A stretch of DNA of 64,000 nucleotides, from assembly GCF_047663525.1 (NCBI RefSeq), contig NC_092606.1, forward strand, positions 6,446,501-6,510,500. The letters are read 5' to 3'. Positions 26,155-39,900 of the stretch are shown here, one piece after another (position 1 is the first letter of the stretch; every line of letters begins with the position of its first letter). Made by a program: the position numbers and the translations under genes. The notes under the pieces are model-generated. The model saw only the letters and a program-made list of their open reading frames with translations, made no database searches and had not been told where the DNA came from. This DNA is from Anas platyrhynchos. Its lineage: Eukaryota > Chordata > Aves > Anseriformes > Anatidae.

Positions 26155-29100
26155 GATAAAAGGACCAGAGAGTGCAGTAGCCTTGCATGGGAATACAAGG
26201 GGATGGTGCCCCATGACACTGCAGCACTGACCATCCCACGGTCTGGGATTGTACAGAGCAGTGCTGTGGTGAAGCTCCGAAAAGGGCTCACCAGAGGGCC
26301 AGGGATTGCCAGCAGGCACTCAGCAATGCCTGTGCCAGGCATTCAACCTCCAAACACGCAGCTGCAGGGAGTCACGACTGAATGTGAAAGCAGAAGGCAG
26401 GGCCAGCAGATACCTGTCTGCAGAAGTCCCACTAGGCAACACTATCCAGTAAAATACAAGAACAAGTGAGATGCACACAGCAGCACGGCGTCACTGCTGT
26501 GCCACCTTGGTGACCTGCCTGTGCAATTCTGTTTGCACCCAGACCCAGAGCAACTCTGTGACATCACAAACAGAAAGACCTGTCCTACAGACAACTTAGC
26601 TAAATAGATGGGGGGGATATGCACGTTCTCTCATTACCCGGTATGAAATGAAGCAGAGACAGGAGGCACATTGTTTCTAGACTTGCTTGGAATAACAAGA
26701 CACTCTGGGGTAATTAGGGCACTTTTCCAACCATGTTGGAACGAGAACCTGCACGGTTTCACTGTATCTTAAAGCTGGAGGCAATCTGAAAGCCTGAATA
26801 GCCACAATTAACATACCCAGCTCAAGGGCAGACAAAAGCCAACCTTCACAATGGGAACACATTGTCTTCCCTTTTCATTCTGCAGTGAAAGATGGCACAA
26901 CAGGAGCTGATCTGCAATGGAGCCAATACACACCGGCACTAAAGTTGTTGCTTCTCAAGCTTCTACAGAGGTGTGGGGAGGCACAGCTGAGATCAGGGCG
27001 GTGCACAATGCCCCATCCCCAGCTCCAGGGCAGGTACAGAGCTGAATGAGTAATGGGCAGGGGGACAGAAAGAGGTGATTTATTTAAGAGGCTTCTAAAT
27101 CAGTTCACCGAGACAGCTGACCTTCTGACAGTGACTTAATCAGCACAAAACATTTTCTTGATTTGTCACCAGGGAACAGCAAAATATTCTCGGAAGAGCT
27201 TCATCTTTTATCTTAAGAACTATTTACATCAAGGAGGTTAAGACACAGCCTTAACCACACATATAGCATAACCTTTGGAGCACAATCAGATTTGCTGTTC
27301 ATAAGAAACACTATTTGGGAACAGAGTCTTTCTTGTCTTGACTTGTATCTGCTTATCCACAAAAGAAAGAGCTCTGCGTCGCATCATTTTTATTCATGAA
27401 GATAAATCCATTGTGTATTATTCTAATGATCTCTTAAGTCTGCAATCTGTGCTATTTTATGGCACTAAAAGTTAGAGAGGCAGTAAGCCATGTATTTAAG
27501 CCTGGTAACTTAACGGGAACAGCATTAACAACTATTTCAGAATTTTAGTTATGTCCCCCTCCTCATCCTATGTAATTACCTTGTTACTTAACAGCAGCAT
27601 CAGCAATTTTATTGATGTGCTTTTAGCACAGGCCACTACTAGAGGACAAGTGTGCTGGAGCATGCTATGGACTCCAGAGTAAATTTTATCTCCCACTTTG
27701 TTTTGTGAAAAGTGTGAGAGAATTATCACCTCTCTCCACCCTTAAATAGCTGCATGCATCAGCAAGGCCTGTTCCACAGACAATTTTAGCTAGCCATCTT
27801 TTAAAACATGAAAGATCACTTTCAGCCCCAAATCAGAACCTCTGTTACTCTACGAGGCCACATTTTCGTCCCTCTAATAAGCTTGAATTTCATGTTTCTC
27901 TTATATCCTTTTTGGGGTGAAGGGATGGGGAGAACCCTGCAACACTATTATGATGAAGTCCAATTTACAATGGAAATCCTTTTGAATAGGTAAACAGAAC
28001 AAAAAAAAGAAATTAAAAATAAATATATCATTCCAATCTTCCACTTCTTTCTGAGCAGGGTGACACTTGCCTGTGAACATGCAAACACACCCTGCTTGCC
28101 CTGCCTCTTGTTCCTCAAACAAAGCAGCACCTGACTCTGTGGGACCCCCGTGAGCATCCCTCCCAGCCAGTCAAGCTTTCCAGGAGCCTGGAAACACCGT
28201 GCTTGCTGAGGCAACACTGTGCTCTCAGCCAGCTGCTGTTGGCGCTTGGCAGCTCTCCTGCCCTGCTCATCTGCCTCTCACCCTGTTGAGGTTGCCTTAC
28301 ACACCACATCATTCCACATAGGGCAGTGTCCAACCACCCTCTTCACTACTGAATTTCTGTACATCCCCACAGCTGCTGGGGAGAATGAGCACTGCCTGGT
28401 ACCAGCGGTTATATGGCTGGCAGTGGATCTGGGGAATTGTATCCACTATTTCATCGTGCACTGTGTCCTGTACACATGCACCAGAAGAAGACAAAAGGAC
28501 TAGCAAAGAGCTTATCAGCACGTGGCAGGCATGTTAAGCCATCTAGCAAAGAAAAAGCATGTTCTGCATGTAAGAGAAAGAAATCCCTAATTGGAAACAC
28601 AATTGTTGCATAAGAAAGGCACCAAAATCAACAGCCACTCCAATTTATATGGTGTTTTATCAAGCCAAATAGCACCCAGGAGCCTTCCACATGAAACTCT
28701 AATAAGGCTTATAAAACTAGCCCTCTACAACAGAGGCTAGGGAAGGGGGGAGGAAGTAAAAGGCCTTTAAGCATGTGAATTGTAAAAGAAATGGAAGCCT
28801 GTCCATCTTCAGCTAATAGAGGAAGCTCAGAGGGGATCTGCAGGAGCACAGCTGGCATCCAGCCACCCAGACCAGGCAGGCAGGGCAGACCTGGTGTGGA
28901 ACCAGGCAGCACCCCGCTCTGTGATTTGTCACTGCCCAGGGGACACAGCTTCGGTGCATCAGCTCAGGTGACCACACACATCCCCAAATGGTGAGCCCAG
29001 CTTTCCTGTCTCACCAACACCAGACTTCCATGGGGTTTTGAGAAGAAAGCTGTGTGCTTCCATCCTATGACATAATGCAGCAGAATATAGTGCTAAGGCT

Positions 29101-32100
29101 TTTTGATTTCTTTTTTGCCTCCTCCAACCAAGTAAGAGGACAGATTGAAGGAAAAACAGAAGGGCATTCTGATTCTAGCCTTTATGGTGCATCTGGAAGG
29201 CCCTGAGATGCCACAGCGATGAGCATGTGATAAAAAAACTGAACAGGATGGAGAGCACTGGTTCTGAAATGTGCACGTAACATCACCTGCAGGAGTCTGT
29301 CCTTTGGGTGCCGTCACTCCAGCATCACTGCCTATCCGAGTGATAATACACAAGTCAAGGAAAGCAAAACCAGGCTGCATACAAGCCACACTTCACTGCA
29401 CAGCTCTGCAAATTGCACTGAAAAACCCTCAGAGGAAAGAACAGTTGCTACAACTAGTTTCAAACCTATTTTGAGCAACACTGAACTTTTCAATACCTTC
29501 ATTCTGGCAGTTCTACGGTAGTTTTAAAAAGACAGAAATAAACCATGGAAAACTCCAAACATAAATGTGCTGGAGAAAGAAACTTCTTACTTTTGAAACA
29601 AAGAGAGCAAGTGCTATAATAAGGTTAATATTTTCTGGTTTGCACTATTTTGTAAGCAAGTCCACGATGGCAGATCTGTATTTCGTGGTGAGGACTCCAA
29701 AAGGACATATCCTGCCTTGCTATGCACTGGAAAGCTGTACAGTCCCATTTTTTTTAACCACCACATGCATATCTATCAGTGAGGTGACATATTAAGTAAG
29801 ACTGTTGCTGGTTTCAACATCTTTATGATCATCTTGCTGAAGTCTGGGTTAAAAAAAATTCTTAACATTTTCTTAGATTTATAAATAAGCGTCACATGAA
29901 AGTCATCATAGTTCCAAGGCTACAAAGCACACCCACAGCAAGGAAAAGCTGCGTAATTTAGGTTAAGCAGCTCTACACCGTGGGACCTGCTGTAAGCATT
30001 GACCTCCCGCAGTACCCTGCTGCACCTCCAGCAGGCTGCTGGGAGACACAGCCCGGGAATCCCTAAAGGGCACAGCCCTGGGGACAGCACAGCACGCACA
30101 CCTCAGCACCTGCCTCTGTCCGGCCATGAACCATCCTGGGCCAGACCCTGACCTGCAGACATAACCTCCTGGCTTGGCCTGGGCCCAGCCTTGGCACTGC
30201 AAACTCACCGAGCGATTGCCGGGCTGCGGCTCAGCCTGATTTCTGCCCATGGTCCTGCTCTGCTCCTCTTGCGAGGGTACCGTGGGACTGCTGCTCATAT
30301 CAGCAAGGCCACAGCCTCTGCTCATCCTGCTGTCAGCCCCGTCGCCCTCGCTGCAGGCTGACAACATCGGCCTACAATGATGCCTGGAGTCAGCAACCCT
30401 GCTGCTACAGAGGAAGAGAAGCAGCCAGACAGGCAAGTAACCGGCCTAAGTAAGAGACAGCTTCCTCTGAAAGCACAACTCAGGTATGACTAATGCACAG
30501 CAGAAAGCTCATGTCTCAAGTAATCCCCTGCTCAAGACTTTATCAATAATGCAAAATTGGATTGTGGAATACAAAACCCCTGAAACTTAATAAAAGAACT
30601 AGCTTAAGCACCACGTTAACATCATTGAAATTGATGAGTAAGGAAGGACAGCTTCAAACAAATTACACCTCCAAGTCAGATAAGACCCGTCTCCAGGGGC
30701 TGGAGGGAAGACAAGGAGCTCCGAGTAGCTTCCCTCACATCCACAGTGAAGAGGCTCTGAGTGGAAAACAGCGGGTGTACGAATTAAACACACTCTCCAA
30801 ACAGATTCTTCAGAACAAAAGTGCCATAAATCAGGGCTGACCTCTGCCCCAGGGGGGCTGTCTAGGGCTGTTTTAGACATCCTAGTACTTAGCAAAAATT
30901 CATCCAAGCATGGGGATGGGGATGTTGGTGCTATGCCTACAGTTTGAACGTCACCCAAAGGGCCACAAATTCAGCCAACACACAATTCAGTTTTTCCCAT
31001 CTGTAGATGCTCGTGCTGCCCAAACGTCCCATGTCACAGGCATGTGCTCAATGTCATCCTGCAGGCAGCAGCAGTGCCAGCCACAGCCCTGCACAATGAC
31101 CCCAGACTTAGTTTGGCCCTGGAGCAAGCACAAGAGGGAAACTGGATGAGAGCAGCACAACATAGCTTACACAGAGGAAACTTCAGAGGCAGCAGGCATG
31201 AGCTGAGAGAATGGGGAATGTACACTGGGTAGGGGTGGAATGGAGCCAGGACTGGAAGAGGTAACGTTTGAAACTGAGGGTGGTGCAGGAAGAGGGGAAG
31301 AAAATCTAAAAGTGAGTACTTAAGAAAAGCTGAGAATTTGAGATGAACACACACCATCACTTTACACAGACTGTGCAAAATGGCAAACTGCGGGTGTAAA
31401 GCATGCACAGCACAGCCCAGAGAGCTGACACCCACACCCCACTTTCTGAGGCTTATGGATGGAGCACACATCATGAGATTCCTCCTTTGGATTAAGGCTA
31501 TGCATGATCTCTGTTAGCGAATCTGTGAGAGACCCCTTCAGTGGTTATGACCCTCCCTGGTTAGCTGAACACCAAGGCTGGTGTTCAGGTTGCACATTCC
31601 TCATAGGATCCACCCCACACCATGCCTCCCACTCACAGAACCTACTCCGAGGTTGCAAAACTGTTCTGCAGTGACCTCTAAAGACAGTGAAGGCATCAGC
31701 ACTTCACAGCAGTTCCACCCACCCTGCACTCAGCACCCACAATCAGGCGCAGCAGGCTCCAAAGGTGCAAGCATCAGCAGAGCACCACAGGGGCTTGTCG
31801 AGAGGAATTAACCCCGTCCCTCTCCCCGTGATGCTAGCACAAGCTAACTGAATAGCATGGCTAAGCCTGGCACTTCTCAAGAATGTTATATACGTTGCAA
31901 TTCAGGGTGAGAACTGGTCTGGAGCCAGGCTCCAATCCAGCTGTGAGTACCAACTGCAGGGAGACTGCTGAAATGAGAAGAACGTAATTTCAATATCCTC
32001 ACAGAGGTAAATGTGCTCAGTTGCCTCGAGGCCTCTGTAATCATTAATTATTAACTTAATGTCTGTCTTCCCTGAGGTATCCATTATCCAGTGTATTAAT

Positions 32101-35100
32101 GGCCCTTCCAATAAGGCAGGGGGTAAACAGCTTGCAGATTACCTGATAGTATTAATGAAAGTTTGCAAATTGATTTGGTTGGATTAGAAAGCGCTTGGCA
32201 GTTAACTGATTTCAGAATTTGGAAAAACAGCAGTATACGATGAAAAATGTTTTCCTTCCTCTCAGCTTTATCTGCTCAGAAAAGAAGAGGTGCCAGGAAT
32301 GGTAGCGCTGTTCTTTTGGATGCTTCTTTCCTGTCTCCCATCCAAAGTGTAATTAAGAAAAGCCTCGGGCAGAAAACACAGTTGTAGCATGAGGTAACAC
32401 TAACGCTGCCATGTTCCAAATGCCCTTTCAAAACAGTTAAGCCAATCCCATTCCTAAAACCTGGACGTATTCTCCAGGCTTCCATATTTTCATTGCCAAG
32501 CTATGGGATAAGCCCGAGGAGTCATATTCACAAAATGATCTCAGTGAACAAACTCCAATCCAATCCACCACTGAGATCCTCTGAGCTGCCTGCCTAATCT
32601 GTTAAATACCTCCAGATCTGCAACCACAGAGCACCTGGTGAGGGAAGGATGAACGTACAGGCGGAATGTACAGACATTTACAAATTGGGCTTTCTTCTTG
32701 CATAAGCTGCTGCTCAGCTTATTTTCTGACTCCCAGAAAGCTGCTTTTATAACCCTCCGAAACATCTCATTTAACCGATGGAGTATTTGCTCATTAGCGT
32801 TACTTGCAGCAGGATGCACATGTCAGTGTGGGAGTTCAGTCCCCGAGGAAATGACAAGACAATTCATACCACAACACACAGACTCCAGAGATGTTTCTGC
32901 TCAGAGTTTGCAGCTCAGCTTTCACTCCCACCCCACTGGCGGCCATCTCCATCCAGGCCAAAGTATCACGGTCAATTCTCAAGCAGGATGACCACATTTG
33001 CGGGCTGTTCAGGAGAAGACTGATCAATTTTAAAAGGCAGCATCTCTCCCTTCTGAAGATAAGGCAAGCTGGAGCAGATTAATATTTGTCACCCAGAATA
33101 CCACATGCTTTTAATAGTTGCATGCACAACAAGCAGCAGTCACGTTTCCAATTTGCCGTGCACTTTGCTGGGCCTCTTGTGCTCGCACAGAGATCTCTAT
33201 CCTCTGATTCTATCGGAATCGGAATGGCAGAGAGGGATTTAAAGTGAGGCCAAGTAACAGTCTTTTCTTGATAGATTTTTGGATACGCTGCAGTTTGCTG
33301 TTTAGTCAGGTAGCATCTGTTCTTTAAGCAGAGCAACACGATAATGCTCTTTTATGTAAATTTATGGAAGAAGTGATGATTTTATCCTATATCCTAATAC
33401 GGACTCAAACTCAGCTTTTAAAAGGAAAGCCTTCCCCATGCTGGAATTTTGTGCCTGTTATTTTATCATAATTTAAAATCTAACTCGTCAGACACCAAAT
33501 TATTTCCTGCTGAGAAATGTGTAAAAGCTCTCTTTATTCCTATATCCTCTTTACCGCTGGCATCTTGTATTTATAGAGTGTAGATGGAGAACTTAACATC
33601 CATGTTTTCTCCTTTTAAAGTCTGTCCTTTGATCTAGTCCTCCTTCCAGGAGATTGCTTTGATCCTCGCAGTTTTGCTAATTCCAAATATGCAATTATGC
33701 TTATCTAGTCCTGGAGGATCTGAATGTTTCAAGCTGTCCCTCACACACTCGGTTTACCAACACACCGCAGTTTTAATCAAAAATAACTTGTTCTTGCCTA
33801 CAGCCCTAGAGGCTACAGACTCCTCACGGGCCATCCTGAAAAATGCAGGAGAGCTCCTTGCTCCCTGCCTGGCCGCGTTACAGGATGGCAGGGCCCTGCA
33901 CAGGAAGCAGGATGGAGAAGAAGCTGACCTAGTGCCTGCAAAAGACGGGCATCTCATCATGGGCATCTCATCAGCAGGGAGCCTGGAAGGTCACCTGGTC
34001 TGACCATCATCCCACCTCTTTCCCCACTTCAGTCATTCAAAAGCCAGAACTGGCATTTGCTGCCAGGAACCAAGGGGTTATGACAAACTGTCCTTCGTGG
34101 CCCATGAAAGGACCTAAGTTAGTAGGGAAGGCAGCAAAATGTCACAGGCAGCACCTCCCCAAAAAGGCAACCATATCCCCCCTCCCACCAACCGCAAGGA
34201 GGGTGGGCTGAGGCTGACTCCAGGCCTGTTTGGGGCTTGTTTTTAAATATCTTCTCTCTTGTAATGTCATTATGCCACATGAATGAAGGCTCTGGTTATC
34301 CAAAGCTGCCTGAGTCTCCCCAGGGGGACGGAGAGGGAGGCAGAAGAGGAGGAAGGAGGGCATGATGCCGTTATTTCATGATAGGATCTGAAGTAGTAGA
34401 TTTCCTTCTGGGTTCTAGAGGGCTGAAACAAATTGAGATGCATCACCCCAATGCTTCATTGCTTGGTATTCTGACACCACGTTATTGCTTGGCACCTGAA
34501 ACTGATTTGATGGAAGACATGACCACAGCCATGTTTTCCTCTCTACTACTAACCTTCTATTTGCCTGCCCCCTTCTCATACTCAGAAAGAAATAAGAATG
34601 TTTTCTAGCATGTTAAGGAGTGACAGGAAAAATAAAAAGGGAGAGAGATAAGACGACAAGCTGGTGAGACAGCAAGTGGCCACAATCGTGGTACAGCATT
34701 TACATAATTTTCCACTTACATGAGTCCAGACAAGCTTTCTGGAGGTGCAGATCTCTGCCCTCAAAAGATAAGAGCAGGTTCCCTTCCTTCCCTGTGTAAA
34801 GGCTACAATTTCTGTTCTTACAAATTGAAGGTCAGAGCTGCATTTTCTGTACAAAAGCTTCTCCTGCCAACAGGACAAGGAAGAAAAATTATCTACTATG
34901 GTTTAGCACCACCCTGGTGCTACCAGCGGCTTTTCAAGTGGCAGATTACCACGGAAGGTAGGGAGCTGAGCCGCTAAATCACCACTCTCAATCCAGCACC
35001 CCCGTCAGCAGCAAGGCAAAGCACATTTTTCATGCTTTGCATCAAAACTAGACTGACAACACCAGAGCAGCCCCAACAACACCTTGTATTTAATAAGCCA

Positions 35101-36900
35101 GCTGACAGATTAAAGAGGACTTGATTTTGTGGTCTGCCCTAATGAGACCTGCTTTTGAGGAGCTTTCAGCAGTTCAGACAGGTACATGACTGAGGCTTAG
35201 CGTCTGCCCTCGCTGAGTGGATCTCAATGCCACAAGGGGGTGCAAAAATGAGGCCTGCAGCTGGGAAAAGGCAATTGTTACATGATGCTGTGCACAAAAT
35301 CCCATTACCCTGCTTTAGTGAAAACCCTTCCAGGGCTGTTATATCAGTGAAAAATGAAATTAGGAGCCTGAGATGCAGCTTTCGTGAAGTCAGCCTTCCC
35401 GGCCATACCGCAGAGCAGTCATGCAGGCAGGGTTTGCTTCCTTACAGAACTTCAGTGGCCACCATTACCTCAAGTTTCAGGTTGGGACCGCTGAAATCTC
35501 CGCAGAGTTGTGCTTTTCTCCAAAGCTGCAGCTTCTGAACCAGCTTTTCCAAGTTGAATTATTTGCCTTACATCTGATAAATCCCAGTTAACTCCCTTTC
35601 TTTGCAAGGCAGTGCCTCTAAAATCCCTTCCTTTTTGCATTATAGGAATTCCCAGCTTGTCTTCCTCCTGAAAAGCTTAATACTCTGGTTATGCTGCAAC
35701 ACAACTTCCTGCCCCAATAGATTTTAGAGTAGCAGTCCTAAAAATCAGATACTCCTGTTACAGCTTTCTCAGCTTTACATATCACAAGTGTTTTGCCTGA
35801 AAGAGGCTGGTTAATCACAAGACTGTGTGTTAATTTGGGGTGTTGTGGGGGGAGAGGTGTGAGATACCAAAATTATTAAGCACTTCAGAAAGCTTTCTAG
35901 TAGTTTTAAAATAGAGATTCAGTAACAAAGTTACACTTTGTGACTGCCAGTTCAAAAAATCTTCTTATCAACCCACTACTTGTACCTTCAATCTCAAAAA
36001 TATTTGTTCTACTCTAACACCTGGCCTCAGTGGGTGAGGGCAGATGTATGCCACTCTTTGCTAAAAAAGAGGCTCAACTTTCTCTGGAGAAAGATGACTC
36101 ACGAGGTAATTCAACAGACATTGAACTGAAACATGTTTAAAACTTGGAATTACAGTAATTCACCTTCCTGTCCTCAAAGAAGCTTTTCTCTGCATAGGTG
36201 GTGTAACCTTAGGCAGCTTGGGGTAGAAACAGAAGGAAAAGGGGAGTATATAGGGGCCCTATCTTAGAAAGCAAAGAGGAAAAAAAAATAAAGGAAAAAA
36301 ACGGTACCATGGGAACACCAATTGTTCATATCTCATTCCTTGTGCATAAAGTATAAGCATCAGACGTACGTAACACAGTCCAACCTAACACAAGCCCCTA
36401 CCACACTGGCTGCACAAGCAGTAAACAACCCAAGCATATTTGGAATGACAGAAGTGAGACTGGCAAATATTAACCACTTATCTAGAGATTTGACCGTCAG
36501 GTAAGTGAGGAAGCGGTTAAACAGGATGTGCCTCACAGCCCAGAAATCCAGAAGCTCATACTCTTCAGGTTGCCCAGATTCACAAACTGCTAGATTTGAC
36601 TTCCGTGCTTGCTTTCCCCTCAGAAGATAGATGGCTCTAAGTCACCTGACGTTTGCTCTAGGAAGCCAGAGCAAACAGAGCAAGCTGGATAACGGCTTCC
36701 CTGCTCCGTGTGCTAACAAAGAGATGGACAAACATGTCAAACCAAAAGCCAGAGGCTCTGGGAAGCATGTTCAGCAAGGCTGCAGCTCTTAATAGATCTA
36801 GAGAGAGGCTATAAGCACTTCAGTGTGGACTGCGGCACTGGCGGTGAAGCTAATTATCATCCTACGTGGGTGCAGTTGGCATTGGTTGTTTAAGAAGCCT
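26155..36900. other. Non-coding stretch, no recognised gene
   Basis: No recognised exon or RNA gene. Several blocks (about 27,070-27,640, 31,985-32,230 and 33,100-33,560) are AT-rich, low in repeats and contain clustered TAAT-type motifs, which is the look of conserved non-coding elements. I cannot test conservation here. A minus-strand open segment at 30,209-30,404 has splice-like edges (see findings). A short tandem duplication lies at 33,947-33,973. Confidence 0.55.
33947..33973. repeat. 14-bp tandem duplication
   Basis: GGGCATCTCATCAT is followed directly by a second copy that matches for 13 bases. It is a simple local duplication. Confidence 0.8.
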
Positions 36901-39900
36901 CCTATCGCCTGAGGGACAGCCCCAGAGGTAAAGGAAGGAAGAGGAATAGAGGAAAAACTGGAAACTTGGCCTGCCATAGCATCTAACTGCCTCACGAAGA
37001 TGTGACATGATCTACAGGACCGCTGCATGCGCAGTTACCCTCTTACAAATCAGCAGCTCCCAAGCTTGATTAGACTGCAGAGCTGGATAACATAGGGTTT
37101 ATATTAGAGATCAGAGACTTCTCGCAGCTGTTTTTTAAAATGCAGTCTGACCTCTGTTCTAAAGCACTTTAGGGAATCTTTGTCCCAGAGCTTGAGGAAA
37201 AGGTAGAGCTATAAATTAAAATTGCATTAGAAGTTTCTTCAGTGGTCTAAAGAACAGGAAGGGGAGCAGCAGGGAATTTTTGTGGCATTCGTAAGAAGTT
37301 ATGCCCCAAAATTATACACAGGGCTTTAGCATGAAAACACAGACCTACTAAAAAGAAAAAAGAAAGTTTAAGAACTGTGTAGCACAACAGAGAGGAAATG
37401 GCATTACTGAAAGCCCTAGTACATTAATTGCTGTTTCTAGCAGTCTCATAACCCTGTACATCTTTGTGATATCTACATATAGTTGCCTGATATAACCTTT
37501 TCTGTGCAGTTTCATATACATGAAATGGATGAAATTTGGACACTTTTATTTGCAGTTGGCACTACTTCAGGTGATTTCTTGTTAGCGCTTAGAGAACTTT
37601 GATCCAGTTTTACCTAAAAATCAAGCTATATTCCCCACATTGGTTTTTATACTTAAAGGGTAGACTGAAATTAATCCATAGACATACTGTTTTATTGCTT
37701 TTGCACTGTATTTCCTGTTTTAATGCTAGATCTTTTGATGGAAGGTAGCAATCATTTAAACATTAAGAACAGTCATCTTGGGGACATAGTTGTCAGATTT
37801 AAAGATCAGAAATTATACAGGCAGCTATAAAAGGATAGGAAGTGAATAGATCAATATTATGAGGTCCAGTAACTCTTTGAAGTATTAAAATGAAATGGAA
37901 GAACTGTTTGCAAGAATAACTTGGTGATTTAAGTTATGCAGCAACTCCAGGGGCAGGTTAGAAAGTAACTAGCAACCTCCATACCAGTGTCTGAAAGAGT
38001 TAAGGACATGCTTGTCAACCAGGTTTTCATTCTGAAGCAAGTGCAGGTTAAGCAGGACTTGCAGCACGACTATATTCTAAAGGCTGGCAAACAGAAAGCC
38101 TTGACAATTCCAGTGCACAGCACAGCACCGGCAGCCACTTCATCTGTAGTAGCTGGGAGAGCATCTGTATTAAACAGATCTGTCTACAGTACACAATCCC
38201 TTCAGAGGGTCCTGTCAGCACCCTCCGGTTCCCTATTTACATGCAGAAAGGGAGCAACCATTCACTGAATTAAGCATCCATTTCCACTACACAGAAGGTT
38301 AAACATGTTTATGAGTGAAGCCCTGAGAGGAGAGTAGTAATATACTGCTTCATGGCATCAATCCTAGGAGAATCCAGCATCATTTGGAAGCACTGGGTTG
38401 GTGACTTTTAGGTGCTCGTTCTGCATGCAGAGGACGAAGGACTGTCCCATCACATTAGCTACAACATGGGTTCCCCGTAAGGATGTGGGTATGTGAAAGC
38501 AAGCCCAGGACGCAGCAATCCCGCCCATTTGAATATCCACTCAGAATTCACATTAATTCAGGAAGAGGTGCTCAGCTCACATGAAAATGCAGCAAGTCAG
38601 AGCAAGGCTCAGATAAAAAAGCAGAGAATGAAGCTGAGTATCCTACTCCACTCTGAATTTCAGACAGATATATGTGCTACTTGTTGTGTGGGAAAAGTGA
38701 TCCAGAGCATGTCACTATTCATCCCATCTGACACTAAGCATGCAGTAAAGGTGAGTTGAACTCTTAATCTAAGATGACTTTATGCATTTCACTGGGATTT
38801 CAGAATTCAGCCTGTAGACCTAAGCACTTCAGACAGGCCCAAAAAGCAGCTACTTGGTTTAGTGATTTTTCTAGGACACTGATGTTAAAAGTTGCAGCAT
38901 GAAAACTTGGAACCTTTAATATTTTGGTGCTTCTTTGAACATGACAAAATTCCCCCCTGCCATGCAGGTCCAAACCAACAATTCAAGTTTCTCTTCCAGT
39001 CCCATTTGAGAATAAATCTAGCTGGAAACTCCCTCTTATCCAATTTTGTAGGTAACTTTTTATCAGAAAAAAAAACTAGTAAGTTTATTTAATTCTGATT
39101 TTGGTTCATTTTCCTGGTCCTATTATTTTCCATCCCTTGTCAAATAAGCTTTTGCTGACAGACCCTTACAGGCTTCAGCTGTTTAGAAGAATCCAAGCAA
39201 AGCTTCATTCTGAGCAACACACTTCTAGCAAAACAGCCACCCTGGTTATCTCACTGAACTCCAGAGGCAGGATCATTCGCTCTATTTGTTTAGGCATAAC
39301 GACTTTCAGTGCTCAAGTGCCTTGGGGACATCTGAGATTCACACTGGAAGCCTCTGATTTCAAAGTTTTGTCAGTCTTGGTCTGATTCTCAGCAGTGATA
39401 TTAGCTCACGTCATATTTAAGCTACTATTAGCAATTCAAAGCATCTCCAAGCAAGGACATAATCCTTACAAGGAACGGAAACCTGCTTTTCCTCCATTTT
39501 CTAGCAGCAAGAAGGTAGAACCCTAAATGAAAAAAAATAGGACAAGTTGCAGAAGGTTCCCATGAGAGAGAGGTTAACCCACTTGTTTCAAATTTCAGGT
39601 AGGAGGTTTCAGTGCCTGGGCTTTTTATGTAGTGAACACAGCAAGCATACTTCAGCAACTGGCTTACAGTAATAACTCCACACACACATTGCATAATGAA
39701 GTCTCATCTATAGCCCCAGAAGTTGTTTAACCCTCAAAAGTGACTTATTCCAGGCTATCAGCCAAGTGAATGCTTAAGTAGAATATATGTAGCTATGATC
39801 TTCACAGGCTGGTATTCATCTTGTCTCAGAAATTGTTTAGGGCAAAGAGGTTAAGAAGAATAGAGTGCAGGTTTAAAAAAGATTTGTTTCTAAAAGACAC

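Noticed and set aside
26150..26300. Possible longer extent of the CR1 fragment
   Set aside because: Similarity to the CR1 consensus fades after about 26,150, and I could not follow it further by eye.
36322..36512. Consensus donor CAG/GTAAGT after a short open frame
   Set aside because: No convincing acceptor or start was seen, and isolated donor matches are frequent in 64 kb.
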